From the NCBI GenBank assembly GCA_026399475.1, contig JAPLQY010000114.1:1-64000 (forward strand): a DNA stretch of 64,000 nt, written 5' to 3'. Shown piece after piece: positions 22,538-30,684 of this stretch. The notes below the pieces were generated by a model. That model made no database searches, had not been told where the DNA came from, and saw only the letters and a list, made by a program, of their open reading frames with translations. The first letter of the stretch is position 1; each line of letters opens with the position of its first letter. This DNA comes from Rhodocyclales bacterium. GTDB lineage: Bacteria; Pseudomonadota; Gammaproteobacteria; Burkholderiales; Rhodocyclaceae. A program made the position numbers and the translations under genes.

Positions 22538-22556
22538 GGTAGCACCGAGGTAGCCC
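22538..22556 (+). promoter_or_regulatory. GGTAGCAC/GGTAGCCC pair, candidate right-arm sites
   Basis: GGTAGCAC (22538-22545) and GGTAGCCC (22549-22556) have the same 11-base spacing and orientation as the pair at 960-978, and lie 48 bases from the attR core. Matching pairs at both ends favour arm-type recombination sites. Confidence 0.45.
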
Positions 22557-22564
22557 CAAGGGAA

Positions 22565-22596
22565 AAGGGCTTGCAGTCAAATCACTGCAAGCCCTT
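22565..22596 (-). terminator. Terminator of tRNA-Thr supplied by the element
   Basis: A 13-bp perfect stem AAGGGCTTGCAGT / ACTGCAAGCCCTT with a six-base loop is followed by TT on the minus strand (four T in all). It begins eight bases after the tRNA 3' end and differs from the terminator at 784-813, which sits beside attL. Confidence 0.75.
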
Positions 22597-22604
22597 GGTA
22601 TTAC

Positions 22605-22651
22605 TGGTGCCGGCAACCGGAATCGAACTGGTGACCTACCGCTTACAAGGC
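22605..22651. repeat. attR: 47-bp direct repeat inside tRNA-Thr
   Basis: These bases are identical to 825-871. They form the 3' two-thirds of the intact tRNA-Thr, up to the anticodon arm. The 5' part (22652-22680) is chromosomal. Confidence 0.93.
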
Positions 22652-22680
22652 GGTTGCTCTACCAACTGAGCTATGCCGGC
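22605..22680 (-). tRNA. tRNA-Thr(UGU), integration target
   Basis: A 76-base tRNA with encoded CCA. The acceptor stem is GCCGGCA/TGCCGGC and the anticodon stem is ACCGC/GCGGT with loop CTTGTAA, giving anticodon TGT. The T-arm has GGTTCGATTCC-type pairing. The element integrated into its 3' part, and the gene has been restored by element sequence. Confidence 0.95.
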
Positions 22681-22690
22681 CAAAAATGGA

Positions 22691-22696
22691 ATTATA
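22691..22696 (-). promoter_or_regulatory. -10 box of the tRNA-Thr promoter
   Basis: On the minus strand a perfect TATAAT ends 10 bases before the tRNA 5' end, giving a start of transcription a few bases upstream of the tRNA. The -35 region is not clear. Confidence 0.55.
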
Positions 22697-22770
22697 ACGG
22701 AGCCGATCCGCTATAAACTTCCTGTTCGCCCTATCCGACGTCGCCCGCCAGTTCGACTCCCCGCCAGCCC

Positions 22771-24267
22771 TTGAATCTGCTCGTGATCGCCGCATCCGAA
22801 GAGGCGGTCGCGCGTCTGCACCCGGTAGTTGCCGAGGCAGATAAAGCCTGTGAATTTCACCGCATCGACACCCCGGCCGGCCTGCGCGAGGCCTTGCCCG
22901 AGCAGCCGTGGGACGCGGTGCTCTACATTCCGGGCCTTGCCTCGCTTTCGGTAAAAGCCGCGGTGCAGCAGATCGATACGGCCGGCTTCGACCTGCCCCT
23001 GATTGTCGTCGCCGGCCCCGACGACGAACGCGGCATGCAGCCGGCAATGAAGGCCGGGGCGCGCGACGTGATCGATGCGGACCGCCTGGAGCGACTGATT
23101 CCCGCCGTCGAGCGCGAGGTGCGCGAAGCGCGCCATCGCGCCGACCACCGCGCGGCGCTGGAAATGCTCAACGAGAGCCAGGCGCGTTTCGACGCGCTGG
23201 CGTCGAACCTGCCGGGCATGCTGTTCCACCTGCGGCGCGATGTCGAAGGCGGCTTCCGCTTTCTGTTCGTCAGCGAAGGCTGCCAGAAGCTCTTCGGCTT
23301 CAAGCAGCAGCACCTGCTGACTTCGGCCAACAGGCTGTTCGATGCCTTCGACGTCGAAAAGGGCAAGAGTCTCGAAAACGCCTTGAGCAAGTCCGCCGCC
23401 AACGGCACGCTGCTCAACTGGGAAGGCCACACCCGCGGGCGCACCCGGCAGAAGTGGATCAACCTGCGTTCGACGCCCCATCGTTTCGATTCAGGGGTCG
23501 TCGAATGGCGCGGGATCGCCACCAACGTTACCGAGAGCAAGGAGAATGAATCCGAACTGCGCGCTTCCCGGCAGCAGCTTGCGGAGCTTTCCACTCACCT
23601 CGAAGCGGTCAAGGAAGAAGAGCGCGAACGGATCTCGCGCGACATCCACGATGAGCTCGGCTCCATTCTGGTTTTTCTGAAGATCGAAGCCGCCTACCTG
23701 GCCAGCAAGCTGCCGAAGGGCGCCGACCATTTGCGCGAGAAAGCCCACTCGATCGAACATCTGCTCGATCAGGCGATGAGCACGGCCAGCCGTGTCGCCC
23801 GCGAATTGCGTCCCGGCATCCTCAAGGAGTTCGGCCTGCCCGCCGCCATCGAATGCCAGGCGGAAGACTTCAGCCAGCGCTTCGGCATCCCCTGCCGGGT
23901 TCAATGCGACGAAGACGCCATCGAGCCGGAGCCCGATACTTCGCTGGCGCTGTTCCGCATCGCCCAGGAGGCGCTGACCAATATCGCGAAACATGCGCAC
24001 GCATCGCTGGTTGTCATGCGTTTGCGGCGTGAAAGCGGTAACATCCTGCTCGAGATCAGGGACAACGGACGCGGCATTTCGGAGGTGGATATGCAGAAGC
24101 CGAAATCCTTTGGTCTGCGCGGGATCCGCGAGCGCGTATTGAGCCTTGCCGGTGAGTTTTCCATCGGGCCGGCAGAACACGGCGGCACTCACATCATCCT
24201 GCGCGTTCCGGAACGCGCGGGTGTGGAACCTCCGAGCGAAGAGGAATTGCAGCGCAACCTGTTCTAA
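22771..24267 (+). CDS. NarX-like sensor histidine kinase with REC-like and PAS domains
   Basis: A 498-residue cytoplasmic kinase. Residues about 1-115 form a receiver-like domain, and a PAS domain covers about 130-250 (ARFDALASNLPGMLFHLRRD). The HisKA_3 region holds the phosphorylated H293 in RISRDIHDELGSIL and the ATP-binding domain has LFRIAQEALTNIAKHA and DNGRGI. No membrane segment is seen, so it senses an internal signal. TTG 22771 is used; no better start is near. The response regulator follows three bases after its stop, so the pair is one operon. Confidence 0.85.
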   Translation: MNLLVIAASEEAVARLHPVVAEADKACEFHRIDTPAGLREALPEQPWDAVLYIPGLASLSVKAAVQQIDTAGFDLPLIVVAGPDDERGMQPAMKAGARDVIDADRLERLIPAVEREVREARHRADHRAALEMLNESQARFDALASNLPGMLFHLRRDVEGGFRFLFVSEGCQKLFGFKQQHLLTSANRLFDAFDVEKGKSLENALSKSAANGTLLNWEGHTRGRTRQKWINLRSTPHRFDSGVVEWRGIATNVTESKENESELRASRQQLAELSTHLEAVKEEERERISRDIHDELGSILVFLKIEAAYLASKLPKGADHLREKAHSIEHLLDQAMSTASRVARELRPGILKEFGLPAAIECQAEDFSQRFGIPCRVQCDEDAIEPEPDTSLALFRIAQEALTNIAKHAHASLVVMRLRRESGNILLEIRDNGRGISEVDMQKPKSFGLRGIRERVLSLAGEFSIGPAEHGGTHIILRVPERAGVEPPSEEELQRNLF

Positions 24268-24269
24268 CC

Positions 24270-24911
24270 ATGGCCGATAAAATTCACGTTCTCATTGCCG
24301 ATGACCATGCCATAGTACGGCAGGGCCTGAAACAGATTCTTTCCGAAACCGAGGACTTGCTCGTCACCGGCGAGACCGACGATGGCGCCGAAGCCCTGCA
24401 GCTTGCCCGACAGCAGCCTTGGGACGTCTTTCTGCTCGACGTCTCGATGCCCAACCGGAATGGCATCGACACCCTGAAACAGCTGAAGAAGGAATTCCCG
24501 CGCCTGCCGGTGCTGATTCTCAGCATGCATCCGGAGGAACAATATGCGGTACGCGCCCTGAAGGCGGGCGCCTCGGGCTACCTCACTAAACAGAGCGCGC
24601 CCGAATTGCTGGTCACCGCGATTCGCCAGGTAGCCTCCGGCCAGAAATACCTGAGCCCGGCCGTCGCCCAGCAACTGGCGGAAGCGATATCCGACAATTC
24701 CGACAAATCACCGCATGAACGAATCACCGACCGCGAGTATCAGGTGCTGGTGCTTATTTCCACCGGCAACACGCTGACGCAGATCGCCGAAAAGCTCAAC
24801 CTCGGCGTTGCCACCGTCAGCACCTACCGCGCCCGCCTGCTTGAAAAAATGGGCCTCAAGAGCACGGCGGAGCTGATTCGCTACGGCCTCGAACACGGAC
24901 TGGCGGAGTAA
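24270..24911 (+). CDS. NarL/LuxR-family response regulator
   Basis: A 213-residue regulator. The receiver domain has acidic residues D11/D12, the phosphorylation site D57 in FLLDVSMPN, and K107 in the SGYLTK segment. The C-terminal LuxR-type helix-turn-helix begins at about residue 148 (ITDREYQVLVLISTGNTLTQIAEKL). It is the partner of the kinase directly upstream. Target genes are not visible. Confidence 0.9.
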   Translation: MADKIHVLIADDHAIVRQGLKQILSETEDLLVTGETDDGAEALQLARQQPWDVFLLDVSMPNRNGIDTLKQLKKEFPRLPVLILSMHPEEQYAVRALKAGASGYLTKQSAPELLVTAIRQVASGQKYLSPAVAQQLAEAISDNSDKSPHERITDREYQVLVLISTGNTLTQIAEKLNLGVATVSTYRARLLEKMGLKSTAELIRYGLEHGLAE

Positions 24912-24953
24912 GGCCCCCGCACGGTCTTGCCGCCGAGCAGTCCCTGTCGCCCC

Positions 24954-25385
24954 TCAGGACGCGATGTAACGTTCCATCTGCTCGATGATGAAGTCTTGCT
25001 CGGAGATCTTCGCCTTGACCAGATCGCCGATCGAGACGATGCCGAGAATATTCTGTTGCTCATCGAGCACCGGCAGGTGGCGGAAAAAGCGCTCGGTCAT
25101 CAGCGCAAGGCCCTGCGAGACCTCCACATCCGACGTGATGAACCGCACCTTCTCGGTCATCACTGCCCGCACCTTGGTTTCCCGCGGGTTGACGTCGAGT
25201 GCCGACACCTTGTGCAGGCAGTCGCGTTCCGTGAAGATGCCGACCAGCTTGCTGCCATCAACGACCAGGACCGCTCCGATGTCGCGTTCGCGCATCAATT
25301 CCATTGCGCTTTTCACCGTATCGTCTGGCCTGACGGTGGCGATCGGCTTCGTTTTCTCGGCCAGGATTTGCTTGATTGTCTTCAT
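24954..25385 (-). CDS. CBS-domain protein
   Basis: A 143-residue protein made of two CBS domains (about residues 10-65 and 80-135), with SAMELMRERDIGAVLVVDG and LMTERFFRHLPVLDE. Such pairs bind adenine nucleotides and regulate partner proteins or act alone as energy sensors. The ATG at 25385 follows an ideal GAGGAGG site; in-frame sequence upstream is not conserved in kind. It is convergent with the response regulator gene, 42 bases apart. Confidence 0.85.
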   Translation of the reverse strand: MKTIKQILAEKTKPIATVRPDDTVKSAMELMRERDIGAVLVVDGSKLVGIFTERDCLHKVSALDVNPRETKVRAVMTEKVRFITSDVEVSQGLALMTERFFRHLPVLDEQQNILGIVSIGDLVKAKISEQDFIIEQMERYIAS

Positions 25386-25553
25386 GGTGCCCCTCCTCAC
25401 TGAGTAATGGTCTATCAAGTCGGTATCACAGGACAGGCATTTCAGCCGCGCGAGCCCAAGTATCCTTGACCTCCGCACCCCAGTCAATGTCGCTTTTCAT
25501 TTTCCGGGGAAGGTTTGGTTGCCAAGAATCGGTTGCGCCCATAACATAGCCAC

Positions 25554-25778
25554 ATGGAAACCAATGACGCGACCGATGCTCCCGAGGTCTTGCAGGCCCG
25601 CTTGGTGGAATTGCGCACCGAGCATCGCGATCTCGACGACGCTATCAGCCGCCTGACGCTGACGCCGCCGGAAGACCAGTTGCTCCTGCGGCGCCTGAAG
25701 AAACGCAAGCTGCTGATCAAGGACCGCATCTCGGTGCTGGAACGCATGCTCGATCCCGATCCCGACGAATACGCATGA
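25554..25778 (+). CDS. DUF465 (YdcH-like) small protein
   Basis: A 74-residue, highly charged helical hairpin: LVELRTEHRDLDDAISRL, then LLRRLKKRKLLIKDRISVLE. This is the DUF465 layout. Function is unknown. After it a 110-base spacer holds the GC-rich inverted repeat CCCCCTTC/GAAGGGGG (about 25851-25871), related to the repeat pair at 40791-40896. Confidence 0.85.
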   Translation: METNDATDAPEVLQARLVELRTEHRDLDDAISRLTLTPPEDQLLLRRLKKRKLLIKDRISVLERMLDPDPDEYA

Positions 25779-25890
25779 GCGCCGCCGCAGGGCCGTCCCA
25801 AGGCGGCGCAGCCAAAAACATGGAGCCGCGCAAGCGGCGAACCACAATCGCCCCCTTCCTTGCGAAGGGGGCTGGGGGGATGGCAGTCCA

Positions 25891-27189
25891 ATGACCTACA
25901 ACTTCGATACCCTCGCCCTGCACGCAGGCCAGGTGCCGGACGATAAATACGGCGCGCGGGCGACGCCGATCTATCTCACCACCTCGTTTGTTTTCAAGGA
26001 TTCCGACCAGGCCGCCGCGCTGTTCAACATGGAGCGCGCCGGCCACGTCTATTCGCGCATCTCCAATCCGACCAACGCGGTGCTCGAAGAGCGCATCGCG
26101 GCGCTCGAAGGCGGCGTCGGAGCGATTGCGGTGGCCTCGGGCCAGGCGGCGCTGCATCTGGCGATCGCCACGCTGATGGGCGCTGGCTCGCACATCGTTG
26201 CCAGCCGCTCGCTCTACGGCGGGTCGCACAACCTGCTCGACTACACCCTGCCGCGCTTCGGCATCACCGCCACCTTCGTCGATCCGCGCGACCTCGATGC
26301 CTGGCGTGCCGCGATCCGCCCCGAAACGCGCCTGCTGTTCGGCGAGACGCTGGGCAATCCGGGGCTCGACGTGCTGGACATCCCGCAAGTGGCCGCCATC
26401 GCCCATGAGCATGGCCTGCCCCTGATGGTGGATAGCACCTTCACCACGCCCTGGCTGATGCGCCCCTTCGATCACGGCGCCGACCTGATTTTTCATTCCG
26501 CCACCAAGTTCCTCGGCGGCCACGGCGTCGCCATCGGCGGCCTGCTGGTCGATGGCGGCACTTTCGACTGGGAGGCGTCCGGCGGGAAATTCCCGACGCT
26601 GACCGAGCCCTATGAAGGATTCCACGGCATGGATTTCAGCGAGGAATCCACCGTCGCCGCCTTCCTGCTGCGGGCGCGCCGCGAGGGCCTGCGCGACTTC
26701 GGCGCCTGCATGAGCCCGATGACCGCCTTCCAGCTGCTGCAAGGCATCGAGACCCTGCCGCTGCGTATGGAACGGCACATCGCCAACACGCGCCTGGCGG
26801 TCGCACATCTGGTGAAGAACGAAACCGTGGCGGGCGTGGGCTATCCCGAACTGGAGAACCATCCCGACCATGCGTTGGCGCAAAGACTGCTGCCGCGCGG
26901 GGCCGGGTCGGTTTTCAGCTTCACCCTGAAAGGCGGCGCAGTTGAGGCAAGAGCAGCGGGCCGCAAGTTCATCGAAGCCCTGCGCGTCTTCTCGCACCTG
27001 GCCAACGTCGGCGATGCCAAATCGCTGGTGATCCATCCGGCATCCACCACCCATTTCCGCATGTCCGATGCCGCGCTGATTGCCGCGGGCATCCACCCCG
27101 GCACCATCCGGCTGTCGATCGGCCTCGAAGATGCCGGCGACCTGATCGAAGACCTCAATCGCGGCCTCGCTGCCGCAGCAAAGGCGTAG
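25891..27189 (+). CDS. metY: O-acetyl/O-succinylhomoserine sulfhydrylase (PLP enzyme)
   Basis: A 432-residue member of the Cys/Met-metabolism PLP family. It makes homocysteine or methanethiol-derived methionine from an activated homoserine. The substrate-binding lead is TLALHAGQVPDDKYGARATP. The PLP-binding lysine is K206 in HSATKFLGGHG, and SRISNPTNAVLEERIAALEGG carries phosphate-binding residues. The length fits MetY better than the shorter MetZ. The next gene starts five bases after its stop. Confidence 0.85.
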   Translation: MTYNFDTLALHAGQVPDDKYGARATPIYLTTSFVFKDSDQAAALFNMERAGHVYSRISNPTNAVLEERIAALEGGVGAIAVASGQAALHLAIATLMGAGSHIVASRSLYGGSHNLLDYTLPRFGITATFVDPRDLDAWRAAIRPETRLLFGETLGNPGLDVLDIPQVAAIAHEHGLPLMVDSTFTTPWLMRPFDHGADLIFHSATKFLGGHGVAIGGLLVDGGTFDWEASGGKFPTLTEPYEGFHGMDFSEESTVAAFLLRARREGLRDFGACMSPMTAFQLLQGIETLPLRMERHIANTRLAVAHLVKNETVAGVGYPELENHPDHALAQRLLPRGAGSVFSFTLKGGAVEARAAGRKFIEALRVFSHLANVGDAKSLVIHPASTTHFRMSDAALIAAGIHPGTIRLSIGLEDAGDLIEDLNRGLAAAAKA

Positions 27190-27193
27190 CCGC

Positions 27194-27997
27194 GTGCAGA
27201 TCGAAATCAACGGCCAATCGGCTTACGCCTACACCGGCGGCAGGCCCTTCGATGCCAGCCTGCCCTGCGTCGTGTTCATCCACGGTGCGCAGAACGACCA
27301 CAGCGTCTGGGGCCTGCAGAGCCGCTGGTTTGCCCACCACGGCTTTGCCGTGCTGGCCGTCGATCTTCCCGGCCACGGCCGCAGCGCGGGCAGCCCGCTG
27401 CCGTCGGTCGAAGATCTGGCCGACTGGATTGAACTGCTGCTGGAAAGAGTCGGCGCTGGTGACACGGCGAAAAGCGTCTCGCTGGTCGGTCACAGCATGG
27501 GCTCGCTGACGGCGCTCGAATGCGCCTCGCGCCATCCGGCACGCATCGCACGCATCGCACTGATCGGCACCGCCGTACCGATGCCGGTATCCGATGCGCT
27601 GCTCGGTGCGGCGAAGGACAAGGAAGCCAAGGCCATCGCCATGATCAACAGCTGGTCGCATTCGCCGCACGGCACCATCGGCGGCAATACCGTGCCGGGC
27701 ATGTGGCTGCTGGGCGCGTCGCGCCGCCTCATGGAACGGCAGAAACCCGGCATCCTGCACAACGATCTGGCCGCCTGCAACGCCTACAGCCACGGCATGG
27801 AAGCCGCCGCCGCACTGGCCTGTCCGGCATTGGTCGTCAGCGGCAGCAAGGACATGATGACCCACCCGAAGGCCGCCGCCAAACTGGCCGCCACGATCAA
27901 GGACGTCAGGAGTGTGAGCCTCGAAGGGGCCGGCCATGCGTTGATGGCCGAACAGCCCGATGCGGTGCTGGACGCCCTGCGCGGCTTCATCCTCTGA
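27194..27997 (+). CDS. Alpha/beta hydrolase
   Basis: A 267-residue alpha/beta-fold hydrolase. The oxyanion-hole motif is VVFIHGAQNDHS, the nucleophile S101 lies in VGHSMGS, an acid is probably in VSGSKDMM and the catalytic histidine is in EGAGHALM. The substrate is unknown; esters or thioesters are likely. It has a GTG start and is the second gene of a run that continues with membrane proteins at 28003-30595. Confidence 0.85.
   Translation: MQIEINGQSAYAYTGGRPFDASLPCVVFIHGAQNDHSVWGLQSRWFAHHGFAVLAVDLPGHGRSAGSPLPSVEDLADWIELLLERVGAGDTAKSVSLVGHSMGSLTALECASRHPARIARIALIGTAVPMPVSDALLGAAKDKEAKAIAMINSWSHSPHGTIGGNTVPGMWLLGASRRLMERQKPGILHNDLAACNAYSHGMEAAAALACPALVVSGSKDMMTHPKAAAKLAATIKDVRSVSLEGAGHALMAEQPDAVLDALRGFIL
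27448..27469 (+). repeat. 22-bp dispersed repeat, copy 3
   Basis: AGTCGGCGCTGGTG, AC, ACGGCG. It lies within the hydrolase gene and encodes VGAGDTA. Confidence 0.8.
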
Positions 27998-28002
27998 CCC
28001 CG

Positions 28003-28782
28003 ATGGAGACACCTCAGGAACAGCACCACCGGCCATTTCCGGTCATCCGCAGCGGCCTGCCGCTGTCTGCGCCATTCGACTGGCTGCGGCGCGGTGCAGG
28101 CGATCTCAAGGCCGGCGGCTTCGCGAGCCTGTTCTATGGCATCTGCTTTTCCGCCGGCGGCTTTCTGCTCTTCCTTGCCTTCCGCCATGCCGTGCAACTG
28201 GTCACTGCCGTCACGGCCGGGTTCATGCTGGTCGGGCCGTTTCTCGCCCTCGGCCTTTACGAACTCTCACGCCGCCGCGAAACCGGCGAAGCGCTGAGCC
28301 TGCCGGCCACGCTGACGGTGTGGAAGCGGAACTTCGGCTGCTTCGGCATCTACTCGCTGATCCTGATCGTCATCTATCTGGTCTGGGCACGCGCCTCACT
28401 GGTGATTTTCGCCCTCTTCTATCAGGGCGGCATGCCGACCCTGGGCAGCTTCATGACGCAGTTGCTGAAGTTCGACAACATCGAATTTCTGCTGGCCTAT
28501 CTCGTGGTGGGTGGCTTCTTTGCCATGCTGGTGTTTGCCGTTTCGGTGGTTTCCATCCCGATGTTGCTGGAGCGCAACGAGGATACCGTCACCGCCATGC
28601 TGGCAAGTGTTCTGGCGCTGGTGCGCAACCTGCCGATGATGCTGATCTGGGGTGCGCTGATTGCCCTCCTGACCGCTCTGGGCATTGCCCTGGCCTTCGT
28701 CGGCCTCATCATCACCATGCCGCTGGTGGGACACGCCACCTGGCATGCCTACCGCGCACTGATCGAAGCTCCTGCACGATGA
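28003..28782 (+). CDS. DUF2189 membrane protein
   Basis: A 259-residue inner-membrane protein with about six hydrophobic helices. The N-terminal motif APFDWLRRGAGDLKAG and helix FLLFLAFRHAVQLV match DUF2189. Its function is unknown, though members often occur near respiratory genes. It starts five bases after the hydrolase stop and overlaps the transporter gene by four bases, so it belongs to one operon. Confidence 0.8.
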   Translation: METPQEQHHRPFPVIRSGLPLSAPFDWLRRGAGDLKAGGFASLFYGICFSAGGFLLFLAFRHAVQLVTAVTAGFMLVGPFLALGLYELSRRRETGEALSLPATLTVWKRNFGCFGIYSLILIVIYLVWARASLVIFALFYQGGMPTLGSFMTQLLKFDNIEFLLAYLVVGGFFAMLVFAVSVVSIPMLLERNEDTVTAMLASVLALVRNLPMMLIWGALIALLTALGIALAFVGLIITMPLVGHATWHAYRALIEAPAR

Positions 28783-29963
28783 GCCACAGGAAGAACATCG
28801 CACTGCTGGCCGCGGCGCAGGCCCTGCTGTTGACCAACGGCATCACGCTGGTGGCCATCAACGGCCTGCTCGGCCTGCAACTCGCGACGGACAAGCGGCT
28901 GGCCACCTTGCCGATCACGACTTATGTGATCGGCGGTGCGCTGGCGACCCTGCCGGCCGCCTTCTTCATGAAGCGTTACGGTCGTCGCGCCGGCTTCATG
29001 CTCGGCTCGGGCATCGGCATGCTCGGCGCGCTGATTGCCGCCTTCGCGGTGAGCACTGGCAGCTTCTGGCTGCTTTGCTTCGGCACCGTATTTGCCGGAA
29101 TCTATAACGCCTTCGGCCAGCAATACCGATACGCCGCCGCCGATGCCGTACCGCTCGACTGGAAGAGCAAGGCGATATCGTTCACGCTGGCCGGCGGCAT
29201 ACTCGGCGGCGTGATCGGACCGGAAGTCGGCAAGCTGACCCGCACGCTGCTGGAACCGACCTATCTCGCCAGTTATGGCGCACTGATCGGCTTTGCCGCG
29301 CTGTCCATGCTGATTGCCAGCCGACTGGAGATCCCGCCGCTCTCGGTCAGCGAACAAAAGACCGTCGGCCGCCCCCTGCACCAGATAGCGCGTCAGCCAG
29401 CCTTCGTGGTCGCCGTGCTGGCCGCTGCCTGCGGCTACGGAGTGATGAACCTGCTGATGACGGCGACGCCGCTGGCCATGGACATCTGCGGCCTGCCCTT
29501 TGCGGACACCGCCTTCATCCTGCAATGGCACGTCATTGCGATGTTCGCGCCATCATTTTTCACCGGTGGGCTGATCAAGCGCTTCGGCGTACTGAACATC
29601 CTTTTCGTCGGTGCCGGACTGATGTTCGTTTGCATCGGAATCGCACTTGCCGGGATTACGCTGATGCATTTCTGGTGGGCGCTGGTGCTGCTGGGTGTGG
29701 GCTGGAACTTCCTGTTCATCGGCGGTACCACATTGTTGACGGAGACTTATCGTCCTGAGGAAAGGGCCAAGGTGCAGGGCTCCAACGACTTCATCGTGCT
29801 CGGCGTGCAGGGCCTGACTTCGCTCTCCTCGGGCGTCCTGATCAGCAGCGAAGGCTGGGCAAGTCTCAATACCTACGCCTTGCCCATCGTGGCCATGACG
29901 GCGCTGGCGAGTGCGCTGCTGTGGCTGCACCGCAGATCCGCCCGCGGACCGGCAGGCGCATGA
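28779..29963 (+). CDS. MFS transporter
   Basis: A 394-residue major facilitator protein with about 12 membrane helices. The loop between helices 2 and 3 is FMKRYGRRAGFMLGSGIG, close to the MFS signature. The central loop has ETYRPEERAKVQGSND. The closest described group is the YbjJ-like or bacterial MFS of unknown substrate. It overlaps both neighbours by four bases. Confidence 0.85.
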   Translation: MSHRKNIALLAAAQALLLTNGITLVAINGLLGLQLATDKRLATLPITTYVIGGALATLPAAFFMKRYGRRAGFMLGSGIGMLGALIAAFAVSTGSFWLLCFGTVFAGIYNAFGQQYRYAAADAVPLDWKSKAISFTLAGGILGGVIGPEVGKLTRTLLEPTYLASYGALIGFAALSMLIASRLEIPPLSVSEQKTVGRPLHQIARQPAFVVAVLAAACGYGVMNLLMTATPLAMDICGLPFADTAFILQWHVIAMFAPSFFTGGLIKRFGVLNILFVGAGLMFVCIGIALAGITLMHFWWALVLLGVGWNFLFIGGTTLLTETYRPEERAKVQGSNDFIVLGVQGLTSLSSGVLISSEGWASLNTYALPIVAMTALASALLWLHRRSARGPAGA

Positions 29964-30595
29964 ATCCGATCCTGGTCGTCGTCACCGCCGTCCTGGCAGC
30001 CTGCCTGTACCTGGTCGGGCTCGCTCTCGACCTGTTCTGGCTCAAGCTGCTGACCAAGCCATGGCTGGTGGTCGCGCTGGCCGCGGCGGTGTGGAACCAC
30101 GCCGGCAGCGGTGCCGGACGCCGCATCGCCTGGGGCCTGCTGGCAGGCGCCGTGGGCGATGTCTGCCTGGCGCTGCCCAATGCCTTCCTGCCCGGGATGA
30201 TCGCGTTCGCCGTCGGCCACGGCCTCTACGTCGCCGCCTTCCTGCAATGGAGCCGCGCTCCCGCCCCGGCGTTGCTGGCGCCGGTGAGCATTTTTGCCGC
30301 AACGGGGCTGTGGCTGATGCTGCCGGGCGCCGGCGCACTGACGCTGCCGCTGGCGGTCTATGTGCTCGTCATCGGCGCGATGATCTGGCGCGCCGCCGCC
30401 TGCGCACTCGAACCGCAGGACGACACCCTGATTCGCTGGGGCCCGCTGGCAGGCGCGATCCTGTTCGGCTTTTCCGACATGCTGATCGGCATTCACCGCT
30501 TCGCCCAGCCGCTGTCCGGCGCGGCCTTCCCCATCATCCTCAGCTACTGGGCCGGACAGACGCTGTTCGCCGCGACCGCGATCAGGCGCAAGTAA
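29960..30595 (+). CDS. YhhN-family lysoplasmalogenase-like membrane protein
   Basis: A 211-residue protein with seven to eight hydrophobic helices and the family motifs LLAGAVGDVCLAL and FGFSDMLIGIHRF. Animal relatives hydrolyse lysoplasmalogens; the bacterial role is unclear. ATG 29960 overlaps the transporter stop. The operon appears to end here, 89 bases from the convergent TorD-like gene. Confidence 0.8.
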   Translation: MNPILVVVTAVLAACLYLVGLALDLFWLKLLTKPWLVVALAAAVWNHAGSGAGRRIAWGLLAGAVGDVCLALPNAFLPGMIAFAVGHGLYVAAFLQWSRAPAPALLAPVSIFAATGLWLMLPGAGALTLPLAVYVLVIGAMIWRAAACALEPQDDTLIRWGPLAGAILFGFSDMLIGIHRFAQPLSGAAFPIILSYWAGQTLFAATAIRRK

Positions 30596-30684
30596 TGGCG
30601 AAGCGGCCTGGACCGTTCAACGATGACTCGAGAACGATTTCGGCCAAGTCGGTGCCAGGGTGGCGATTCTTTTCGGGGTGTTGC

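Larger units (their letters stand above)
825..22651. mobile_element. Integrated phage-like element of about 21.8 kb in tRNA-Thr
   Basis: The element is bounded by 47-bp direct repeats from the 3' end of tRNA-Thr(UGU), and a tyrosine integrase is the first gene after attL. Inside are HicAB, AlpA/excisionase-like regulators, a DNA methyltransferase, a P4/D5-type primase-helicase, an HNH nuclease, a podovirus-like ejection protein set with a 2214-residue polyvalent protein, a DUF4145 protein and a tRNA-Pro. No gene resembling terminase, portal, major capsid, tail, holin or lysin is visible. It may be a phage satellite that uses another phage's particles, a plasmid-like phage or a deleted prophage. 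The boundaries are well supported; the lifestyle is inferred. Confidence 0.9.
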
